A model generated the notes under the pieces. It saw nothing but the letters and a program-made list of their open reading frames with translations. It was not told the DNA's origin and searched no databases. Shown here one piece after another: positions 24,619 through 31,029 of a stretch of DNA of 31,029 nucleotides. The number at the start of each line of letters is the position of its first letter. Position 1 is the first letter of the stretch. Source of the DNA: Alphaproteobacteria bacterium. Its GTDB lineage: Bacteria; Pseudomonadota; Alphaproteobacteria; Rhizobiales; Aestuariivirgaceae. The position numbers and the translations under genes are program-made. The stretch is taken from positions 1 through 31,029 of the forward strand of contig JAJRRZ010000054.1 in the NCBI GenBank assembly GCA_024279045.1, given 5' to 3'.

Positions 24619-27432
24619 ATGACGGACAATCCGCACGACAAGAACAAGAGCCGTGGCACCCCGGCGCATGGCGCAGCCGGTGGCAAGGCAGACCCGAGAT
24701 CGCGGCTGGCGGGACGCATGCCGCCACCGCCGCCGCCATTGCGCGGCCCCGGTGTCGGCAAGGTTGCGAAACGGCCCATGCCCGCACCATCACGCCCGCC
24801 CATGCCTGACATGTCGAAACCGGGCGCCGCAGGTGCACAGCCAAGGCAGCCCGGGCGTGTGCCACCACCGCCACCGCCGCCCCCTCCTCCGCCGTTGCGG
24901 CAGGGATCGGCGGCAAAACCTGATAACGTGGCGAAACCTTTGCCGCCCAGGCCATTGGCGCGGCCCACGGCGCAACCTCCTCGCACGCCCCGGGCCGATG
25001 CACCAAGGCCTTCCGCCGCACATACACCACCGCCACCACGGCCTGCTGCTCCGGCAGCATCTTCGCCCGTTGCGTCCGCGCCTGCGCGATCCACGCCAAC
25101 AGCAGGTGGCGGCGCGACTGCCGATTCCGCCAACAGGACGGGGCCGGCACTCAGCCCGAAAAACTTTGCAGAACGCCTGCGCGCACAGCGCGAGGCGGCG
25201 GAGCGGCTGATTGGCAAACGTGCGGAAACTTCTCCACAGACAGAGACCGGCGAGGCAGCCGATCAACCCGGCGAGGCGCCCCCCGAGGCGGCAGCGGCAA
25301 CATGGCAAGAGCCTTCGGACCAGTCTCTGGCGCAGCAGGCATTGAACAAGGCATCAGCCACCGCGGCGGGCGTGGCCGGAGCCGCTGGTGCGGCTACCGA
25401 GAAGACCATTGCGGCTGCCAAATCGTTGCGTAATGAACCGGATTCCGACATGGAGTCCAGCAAGGAGACGGCAACGCCGGCACAACCCTCCCCGGTGCCT
25501 GACACGGAGGTTTCGGACGAAGCGCCTCAGGCAACAACGCCGGAACCCGCCATTCGTCATCCCCACACGGATATGTCTGCTCAGGAAGCGGAGCCGGCGC
25601 TTGCCACGGGACAGGCGGCAACCGTGGATCCTGCGTCAATCACCTCCGAACCGGAGGCTTTTCCTCTGGCGCCCTCGACCACCCCATCTGATGGACAGGA
25701 TGGCGCCCTCGGCAGCGCACCTGCCGGTGAGGTGGCGCAGGTGAAACAGGCAGCGCAGCCAGAGCAGGCAGCGCAAACCATCGATTTCAGCCCGCATGAG
25801 AGCGCCCACGTGGATACTCCTCCCGGGCATGTAGCGCATGGCGGACATGGCGCGCACGACGGACATTATGACAGGCACGATTACGCCAGCGCCTATGCCG
25901 AGCTGGAGCATGGCGTTGCACAGCAGGCCGACAGCGGAAAGTCGTCGCTGATGTTGATGCTCGGCATCTTCATCGCCATCGCCGCCCTGGCGGCAGCGGC
26001 GGTGTTTCTGCTGTTTCGCCCGCAATCACCACAACCAGCCGGAGGCGACGTGCCAGTAATCCAGCCACCTGGCGCACCAGCGAAAGTGAAGCCGGATCAG
26101 CCGGAAGCCGCACCGGCCCCCATGCAGCCTCGGCGGCGCAAACTCATCTATGACCGCATCACTGACGATGCAGCCGACAAGGATGCTGGCATGCAGCTGT
26201 CAACGCCTCCCGCGACAGCACCAGGGCCAATACCCGCACCGCCACCACTGCCCCCGCCACCATCCATGGGCGATGATCAGGGGCAAGCGCCAGTTGCTCC
26301 AGCGCCACACCAGCAGGAACAGCAGCGCACTGCCCGGCCAGCCGGCATCAACAAGGCGGTGGCTGCCGGCAGCAGCGAACTTGCACGCGCCGCAGATGTC
26401 TTCATCAGTGGCGGGAAACAGGGTACAGCAGGTGGAGCTGGCGCTTCTTTCACCGCCAGCCATGCGGCGGGCAGTGATGAGCTGACCAATGCGGCACGGG
26501 CTTTCGCCCACCGGATGAAAGACATGGCCTCCACCGCGGGCAAGCGCGTGGCGGCGGCCAGCACGGGCGTGGCGATACCGACAACTGCGACTGCCGCGCC
26601 TGAGGGCGCGGCAAACACTGCGGAAAGTCGCGCGGCAACCAGCAAGCCTGCACCCAGAACTCTCCGAAAGACGCAAGCCCGTGGCGCCAACGCCAATACC
26701 ACGCGCAAGCCCCCTCTGCCCCCGAAGAAACCTGCCCGGCTTGCGGCACAGGTCCGCACCACTCCAAGCGTACCCGCAGCAGAGGCTGCGCAGGCCAGAA
26801 CCACCAGCAATGACCGCGGAAGGCGCGCTACCAGCCAGCGCGGGCCGATCCCCCTGCCGGGTGTGGTGGCTCCGGTGGCGGACGCACCCGCGACCACGGC
26901 CAGCACCGGGCGCGCCGCCGATGATGTATTGCGCGGCCTGGACAGCACAACTCCTCCTGCTTCCCGGCCTGTGGCGGTTACACAGCGCAAGCGGATGAAC
27001 TTCAATGCCGGCCAGCGGCCTGCAGCGGCGCAAGTGGCGCCTGCTCCAGTGCAGCGTGTGGCCAACATCACCCCTGCCACAACTCGGCGTACGGTTGCTG
27101 CACCGGTCAGAGCGCCGGCCCGCCAGCAGGCCGCAGCCCCCGCACCGGCGGCCCGCACCGCGCCGGCTGCAACAGGCAGCGGCGGCTATGTGGTGCAACT
27201 GGCGGCGTATCGCTCACAGCAGGATGCCCTGCGCGCTTGGCAGCGGGTGCGGGCGCGGCACAGCGCAACGCTGGGTGGCCTGCAGCCGATCATCAGCCGC
27301 AAGGATCTGGGTGATGCCGGCACGTTTTTCCGGCTGAGCGTCGGCCCCCTGCCCTCGCGCGCGGCAGCCAACAGGTTGTGCCAGCGGCTGATCGCACGGG
27401 GCGAGCCGGATTGCCTGATCCGCAAGCGCTGA
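24619..27432 (+). CDS. Large Pro/Ala-rich membrane protein with C-terminal SPOR domain
   Basis: 937 residues. SPOR domains bind denuded peptidoglycan glycan at division sites, so this is a likely divisome or septal wall protein. Layout: a low-complexity cytoplasmic part of about 440 residues with two polyproline runs near 35-45 and 80-95; one membrane segment near 442-467 (SLMLMLGIFIAIAALAAAAV); a second low-complexity periplasmic part; and the SPOR domain at about 856-937 (GGYVVQLAAYRSQQDALRAW ... FFRLSVGPLPSRAAANRLC ... CLIRKR). A short His-rich patch (HVAHGGHGAHDGHYDRHDYA) lies before the membrane segment. ATG 24619 is chosen over an upstream GTG at 24574 because GCAAGGGC is adjacent. The position between argS and nagZ is conserved in alphaproteobacteria. 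It is much longer than usual SPOR proteins through its disordered regions. Confidence 0.9.
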   Translation: MTDNPHDKNKSRGTPAHGAAGGKADPRSRLAGRMPPPPPPLRGPGVGKVAKRPMPAPSRPPMPDMSKPGAAGAQPRQPGRVPPPPPPPPPPPLRQGSAAKPDNVAKPLPPRPLARPTAQPPRTPRADAPRPSAAHTPPPPRPAAPAASSPVASAPARSTPTAGGGATADSANRTGPALSPKNFAERLRAQREAAERLIGKRAETSPQTETGEAADQPGEAPPEAAAATWQEPSDQSLAQQALNKASATAAGVAGAAGAATEKTIAAAKSLRNEPDSDMESSKETATPAQPSPVPDTEVSDEAPQATTPEPAIRHPHTDMSAQEAEPALATGQAATVDPASITSEPEAFPLAPSTTPSDGQDGALGSAPAGEVAQVKQAAQPEQAAQTIDFSPHESAHVDTPPGHVAHGGHGAHDGHYDRHDYASAYAELEHGVAQQADSGKSSLMLMLGIFIAIAALAAAAVFLLFRPQSPQPAGGDVPVIQPPGAPAKVKPDQPEAAPAPMQPRRRKLIYDRITDDAADKDAGMQLSTPPATAPGPIPAPPPLPPPPSMGDDQGQAPVAPAPHQQEQQRTARPAGINKAVAAGSSELARAADVFISGGKQGTAGGAGASFTASHAAGSDELTNAARAFAHRMKDMASTAGKRVAAASTGVAIPTTATAAPEGAANTAESRAATSKPAPRTLRKTQARGANANTTRKPPLPPKKPARLAAQVRTTPSVPAAEAAQARTTSNDRGRRATSQRGPIPLPGVVAPVADAPATTASTGRAADDVLRGLDSTTPPASRPVAVTQRKRMNFNAGQRPAAAQVAPAPVQRVANITPATTRRTVAAPVRAPARQQAAAPAPAARTAPAATGSGGYVVQLAAYRSQQDALRAWQRVRARHSATLGGLQPIISRKDLGDAGTFFRLSVGPLPSRAAANRLCQRLIARGEPDCLIRKR

Positions 27433-27487
27433 TGTGCGCGGTGTGTGGCGCGTGGCTGACCGGCAGGGGCAAGGTTGGCCAGGCTCA

Positions 27488-27633
27488 GGACTCACAAAGA
27501 GGCAGGGTGGATGTGCCCTTTGCTTGATAATCAGCGTTCTTTTGTCCGCCGGGAATACCCATAGGTATTTCCAGGGGCAAAAGAGCCCTGATATGCAGCG
27601 CAAATGGCTTGAGATGCCGTGAAAATTCATGGG
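27488..27633. repeat. Palindromic interspersed repeat, subfamily B (B2)
   Basis: About 146 bp in the 429-base gap between the SPOR gene and nagZ. The centre is GGAATACC-CATA-GGTATTTCC (27552-27572), next to TTTTG (27540-27544) with CAAAA (27578-27582). It shares long identical blocks with B1 (TCAGCGTTCTT, CCGCCGGGAAT, GGTATTTCCAGGGGCA, GCAGCGCAAATGG). Its left end GGACTCA, then ATGTGC and ATCAG, resembles subfamily A. Confidence 0.88.
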
Positions 27634-27698
27634 GCCTAAGCCTGGTTCTCATTGCTTCAATCTCTAATCTCTTGCAGGTTGTTCTTGTGAGGTGTTCC

Positions 27699-27727
27699 GT
27701 GCGCAGGGAAGTATCGCGCCTGCGCAC
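27699..27727 (+). other. Hairpin upstream of nagZ
   Basis: GTGCGCAGG (27699-27707) and CCTGCGCAC (27719-27727) form a perfect 9-bp stem with an 11-base loop, without a T run. It lies in the remaining part of the gap before nagZ (27634-27861), in which I see no other feature. Confidence 0.45.
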
Positions 27728-27861
27728 ATGGTTGGCTGAGGTTTTCGGCTGCAAGCTTGCGGGCACGTGGAAAGGCGCGATTGGCTCCGGCTTTCGCTGA
27801 AACGACGGGCCGAGCGGGGATGGCAAGTGGCGAGTGGAGCCGAGGGACACACGGGGGCGGC

Positions 27862-28878
27862 ATGAAGGCACTGATCTGCGGCTGCGCGGGCACGGCGCTG
27901 ACGGAAGAGGAGCGCGCGTTCTACCGGCGGGAAGACCCGTTCGGGCTGATCCTGTTCGCGCGCAATATCGACAATCCACGGCAGGTGCGGCTGCTGGTGG
28001 ATGATTTCCGCGCCTGCTTGAACCGCACGGATGCGCCGGTGTTCATCGACCAGGAAGGGGGGCGGGTGCAGCGGCTGCGCCCGCCGCACTGGCGAGATTA
28101 TCCGTCGGCGGCGCGGTTTGGCGAATTGTGGGAGGAATCGCCACTCGATGCACTGGCGGCGGCACGCGGCATTACTTTCCTGCTGGGGCGCGAGCTGGCG
28201 GCGTTGGGCATCAATGCCGATTGCCTGCCGGTGCTGGATGTGCCGGTGGCGGGCAGTCATGACATCATTGGAGATCGCGCCTACGCGCGCCAGCCGCAAG
28301 TGGCGGCGCTGCTGGCCAATGCGGCGCTGCAGGGGTTGCAGGCGGCGGGCGTTGCCGGGGTGATCAAGCACATTCCCGGCCATGGGCGGGCTCGGGCCGA
28401 CAGCCACAAGGAACTGCCCGTGGTGGAAGCCTCGCTGGAGGAGCTGCGGGCGCATGACTTCCCGACCTTCGCGGCGCTGGCCAGCGCGCCGATGGCGATG
28501 ACCGCGCACGTGGTTTACACGGCGATCGATGCGGACAACCCGGCCACCACCTCGGAGGTGGTGATCAACGATGTCATTCGCGGCGAGCTTGGCTTCGCCG
28601 GGCTGCTGATGAGCGACGACCTGAACATGGAGGCGCTTCACGGGCCACTGGCGGCACGGGCGCAGGCGGCGCTGGAAGCGGGCTGCGACGTGGTGCTGCA
28701 CTGCTCCGGCGACCTGGATGAAATGCGCGAGGTGGCCGCCGGTTGCCCGACGTTGGCAGGCAAGGCGCTGCAACGTGCGCAGGCGGCGCTGGCGGCCATG
28801 CGTCCCGCCGGCATGGTGCCGGATGTGGCGCGGGCCGAGGAATGGCTGGCCAGGCTGTCGGCTGTGGCAAGTGCCTGA
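27862..28878 (+). CDS. nagZ: Beta-N-acetylhexosaminidase NagZ (GH3)
   Basis: 338 residues, normal for NagZ. Cytoplasmic enzyme that removes GlcNAc from GlcNAc-anhydroMurNAc-peptides during peptidoglycan recycling; its products can signal beta-lactamase induction. Signatures: GLILFARNIDNPRQV, FIDQEGGRVQRLRPP, the substrate loop with IKHIPGHGRARADSHKELP (His/Asp general acid-base pair, about 170-187) and LLMSDDLNMEAL, which carries the Asp nucleophile (near 254). ATG 27862 has GGGGGCGG just upstream and starts right before KALICGCAG, where family members begin. scpA follows 90 bases later. Confidence 0.96.
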   Translation: MKALICGCAGTALTEEERAFYRREDPFGLILFARNIDNPRQVRLLVDDFRACLNRTDAPVFIDQEGGRVQRLRPPHWRDYPSAARFGELWEESPLDALAAARGITFLLGRELAALGINADCLPVLDVPVAGSHDIIGDRAYARQPQVAALLANAALQGLQAAGVAGVIKHIPGHGRARADSHKELPVVEASLEELRAHDFPTFAALASAPMAMTAHVVYTAIDADNPATTSEVVINDVIRGELGFAGLLMSDDLNMEALHGPLAARAQAALEAGCDVVLHCSGDLDEMREVAAGCPTLAGKALQRAQAALAAMRPAGMVPDVARAEEWLARLSAVASA

Positions 28879-28968
28879 CTCTCTTCCTGCTCTCCGCCCG
28901 AAGGTGAGGAAAGTGGTGCTTGTGCCATGCCGGGCCTCGCGCCACAATCGGGCAGGAGCGAATCACTC

Positions 28969-29955
28969 ATGAACAGCGACGACGCACAAAAAGGCTCTTC
29001 CGGTGCGTCTGCCCTTGCGGCGGAAGGAGGCGGTGCGCCCTGGCCGGATGATGTGGCAAGTGCCGCGGGCACTGCGAGTGCAGCGGGCACTGCGAGTGCC
29101 GTGGGCACCACGAGTGCCGCTGGTACCGCGAGCGCTGCGAGCATTGCGCGTGTCGCAAGCGTGGCGGGCGCCACTGGCGCGGGACATGGCGGCGTGGACA
29201 TGCCGCTGACGGCAGAGGGCGAGCGTGCGGCGTTGATGCTGCGGCTGAAGTCCTATGAGGGGCCGCTGGACCTGCTGCTGGAGCTGGCGCGCAAGCAGAA
29301 GGTGGACCTGGCCGAAATCTCGGTGCTGGAGCTGGCGGAGCAGTTCATCGCCTTCGTCAACGCGGCCAAAAGGCTGCACCTGGAGCTGGCCGCCGCCTGG
29401 CTGGTGATGGCGGCGTGGCTGGCGTGGCTGAAGTCGCGGCTGCTGCTGCCAGCACCACCGGAGACGGACGAAGAGCCGGATGCGCAGGAGATGGCGCTGA
29501 AGCTGGCGTTTCGCCTGAAGCGGCTGGAGGCCATGCGCGAGGCCGGCAAGCTGCTGATGCAGCGCCCGCGGCTGGGGCTGGATGTCTTCGCGCGAGGTGC
29601 GCCGGAACCGGTGGTGGTGCACGAAGAGCGCCAGTATGCCGACAACGTGGTGGATCTGCTTTCCGCCTATGCCAACATCGTGCGGCGCAAGGCGGCGAAG
29701 CGGCGCTATCACATCGACCCGCAGCCGGTGTGGACGATCCACGAGGTGCGCGAGGCGCTGGAGCGCATGGTCGGCGAGCTGGCGGACTGGGCGCCGCTGG
29801 ACGAAATCCTGGCCAACAGCCTGCCCGATGACGGCATGCGGCGCTCGGCGCTGGCCTCGGGCTTTGCGGCATCGCTGGAGCTGGCGCGCGAGGGGCGGCT
29901 GGATCTGCGCCAGGAAGCGGCCTTCGCGCCGCTCTATGCGCGCAAGCGGGCCTGA
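28969..29955 (+). CDS. scpA: Segregation and condensation protein ScpA
   Basis: Kleisin that bridges the SMC heads and binds ScpB in chromosome condensation. 328 residues. The true domain begins only at about residue 92 with LKSYEGPLDLLLELARKQKV, followed by LAEISVLELAEQFIAFV, the hydrophobic WLVMAAWLAWLKSRLLLP and LKLAFRLKRLEAMREAGKLL. The C-terminal winged-helix part ends FAPLYARKRA. The first 90 residues are an unusual low-complexity Ala/Gly/Ser/Thr segment built from an 18-bp repeat. ATG 28969 has AGGAG upstream. scpB follows after 58 bases. Confidence 0.94.
   Translation: MNSDDAQKGSSGASALAAEGGGAPWPDDVASAAGTASAAGTASAVGTTSAAGTASAASIARVASVAGATGAGHGGVDMPLTAEGERAALMLRLKSYEGPLDLLLELARKQKVDLAEISVLELAEQFIAFVNAAKRLHLELAAAWLVMAAWLAWLKSRLLLPAPPETDEEPDAQEMALKLAFRLKRLEAMREAGKLLMQRPRLGLDVFARGAPEPVVVHEERQYADNVVDLLSAYANIVRRKAAKRRYHIDPQPVWTIHEVREALERMVGELADWAPLDEILANSLPDDGMRRSALASGFAASLELAREGRLDLRQEAAFAPLYARKRA
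29062..29151 (+). repeat. 18-bp minisatellite inside scpA
   Basis: Five consecutive 18-base units (starts 29062, 29080, 29098, 29116, 29134), the first two nearly identical (GC[C/A]GCGGGCACTGCGAGT), later ones diverging. Each unit encodes six residues of the type A-A-G-T-A-S, so gain or loss of units keeps the reading frame. Confidence 0.85.
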
Positions 29956-29989
29956 TGCATGGGCATGACAGGATGCACGGGCATGACGG
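29954..29989 (+). repeat. Two-copy 18-bp direct repeat between scpA and scpB
   Basis: GATGCATGGGCATGACAG (29954-29971) and GATGCACGGGCATGACGG (29972-29989) differ at two positions. It fills most of the 58-base gap and starts over the scpA stop codon. Confidence 0.8.
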
Positions 29990-30013
29990 GGGCATACAAG
30001 GGGACTCAGGATC

Positions 30014-30841
30014 ATGGGCAAGGATGCACAGGCAGGCAAGGTGATGCCGTTTCGCGTGGTGAAGGGGGGCGCGGCGGCATCGGCTAAAGCACAGGCAAGC
30101 GCGGCTGACGGGACTGGCGAAGGCCTGCCGGGCGTGGTGCAGCAGCGGCGCATTGTCGAGGCGCTGCTGTTCGCCTCCAGCGCACCACTGTCGGAAGAAG
30201 AACTGGCCGAGGCGCTGCCCGACGGCGCAGACGTGGCGGCCCTGCTGGAAGGGTTGCGCGAGGAATATGCCGGGCGCGGCGTGAACCTGGTGAAGGTGGC
30301 GGGCAAGTGGCAGTTGCGCACGGCGGAAGATCTGCGCTGGCTGCTGCGGCGCGAGGCCGAACAGCCGAAAAAGCTGTCGAAGGCGGCGCTGGAGACGCTG
30401 GCCATCATTGCCTATCATCAGCCGGTAACGCGGGCGGAGATAGAGGACATCCGGGGTGTGGCGATCTCGAAAGGCACGCTGGACACGTTGATGGAAGCGG
30501 GTTGGGTGAAGATCCGCGGGCGGCGGCGGCTGCCCGGCAGGCCGGTTACCTTCGGCATCACGGAGGCGTTTCTGGAGCATTTCGGGTTGGAGAAGATCGG
30601 TGATCTGCCGGGCCTGCGCGAGCTGAAGGGCGCCGGGCTGCTGGATGATGACATTCCGGCGGATTTCCGTCTGCCCGGTGGCGGCGGGGCGGAGTCGCTG
30701 CTGGACGAGGAGGACGCGGACGATCCGTTCGCCGCGCCGGAGATGGAGGAAGAGCCGCCGCTGGAGATGCATCTGGACGACGAGGAAGACAGCGGCAATG
30801 ATAAAGCCGCGGCGGAAGGTGGCGAAGACATCAGGCATTGA
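30014..30841 (+). CDS. scpB: Segregation and condensation protein ScpB
   Basis: Partner of ScpA in the SMC condensin complex. 275 residues. Core: RRIVEALLFASSAPLSEEEL (first winged helix), LRTAEDLRWLLRREA, LSKAALETLAIIAYHQPVTR and IEDIRGVAISKGTLDTLMEA (second winged helix), GRRRLPGRPVTFGITEAFL. The last 45 or so residues form a very acidic tail (EEDADDPFAAPEMEEEPP), longer than needed for the fold. AGGGGA and CAGGA lie before the ATG. Upstream genes run in the same direction from dgt on. After the stop, 51 bases lead into repeat A2; no tatA gene, often next in this order, is inside the window. Confidence 0.95.
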   Translation: MGKDAQAGKVMPFRVVKGGAAASAKAQASAADGTGEGLPGVVQQRRIVEALLFASSAPLSEEELAEALPDGADVAALLEGLREEYAGRGVNLVKVAGKWQLRTAEDLRWLLRREAEQPKKLSKAALETLAIIAYHQPVTRAEIEDIRGVAISKGTLDTLMEAGWVKIRGRRRLPGRPVTFGITEAFLEHFGLEKIGDLPGLRELKGAGLLDDDIPADFRLPGGGGAESLLDEEDADDPFAAPEMEEEPPLEMHLDDEEDSGNDKAAAEGGEDIRH

Positions 30842-30892
30842 ACCGGCGGGACATGGGCCGGATGCATTGGCGTGGGCTGGTGCGTTGTGCTA

Positions 30893-31029
30893 GGGTCTGG
30901 ACTCAATACCTGAGCACTCCCCATGTGCATTTTGGCTTCATATCAGACGGTTTTTCGTTCTTGCCAATAGCTCCACTATTGCCTGCGAACGAAAAACCGC
31001 TGCTATTTTGCCAAAATGCCCATGAGAAG
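30893..31029. repeat. Palindromic interspersed repeat, subfamily A, cut by window end (A2)
   Basis: Nearly identical to A1 over the visible 137 bases, with only a few differences, mostly just inside the left end (AATACCTGAG against AAGCTTGAG). Preceded by TA (30891-30892). The perfect inner stem CGGTTTTTCGTTC (30948-30960) with GAACGAAAAACCG (30987-30999) and the central CAATAG-CTCCA-CTATTG are unchanged. Lies 51 bases after the scpB stop. Confidence 0.92.

Overview
The window is a GC-rich (roughly 65%), gene-dense piece of bacterial chromosome, almost certainly from an alphaproteobacterium. The evidence is gene order and family membership: sfsA-map-radC, cysE followed by a DUF3126 gene, an LdtR-type MarR regulator, erpA divergent from dgt, and the run dgt-argS-SPOR protein-nagZ-scpA-scpB. 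Aerobic cobalamin synthesis (CobN, CobO) and a four-gene livHMGF transporter fit the same group. No phage, plasmid or transposase gene is visible. The species cannot be named from the sequence.

Layout. 1-2201: the 3' end of cobN, then cobO, ending at a strong terminator. 2272-2781 (-): MarR/LdtR-like regulator. 3063-5628: sfsA, map, radC. 5802-6244: a doubtful small ORF and a PilZ protein. 6288-9147 (-): DUF3126, cysE and a polyprenyl-phosphate sugar transferase. 9389-9464: tRNA-Val(CAC), followed at once by a 67-bp tandem repeat array. 9834-12385 (-): DUF72, DUF6867 and a HupE/UreJ-like membrane protein, the last divergent from a DUF4198-like exported protein (12453-13352). 13360-17224 (-): livHMGF, a branched-chain amino acid ABC importer without its binding protein. 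17625-19704: a cupin-like protein, ndk and a VUT (queuosine precursor) transporter. 20051-20683: small exported lytic transglycosylase. 20815-21144 (-): erpA. 21274-30841 (+): dgt, argS, a 937-residue SPOR protein, nagZ, scpA, scpB.

The unusual content is mostly non-coding. (1) Five intergenic copies of about 150-bp imperfect palindromes fall into two subfamilies (A at 17449, 18389 and 30893; B at 24340 and 27488). Copies within a subfamily differ by compensatory changes that keep the hairpin paired. (2) The pentamer GTSAC (GTGAC/GTCAC) is nearly absent: I found one instance in 31 kb, where composition predicts tens. Val-Thr dipeptides are written GTT-AC or GTA-AC instead. (3) A hairpin-rich tandem array abuts the CCA end of tRNA-Val. 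(4) ndk has a good promoter followed at once by a terminator-like hairpin and then by a palindromic repeat in its leader.

The genes cover cofactor and metal handling (CobN/CobO, HupE/DUF4198, ErpA), envelope and cell-wall work (sugar transferase, lytic transglycosylase, SPOR protein, NagZ), nucleotide pools (Ndk, Dgt), translation (Map, ArgS, tRNA-Val) and chromosome segregation (ScpA, ScpB).
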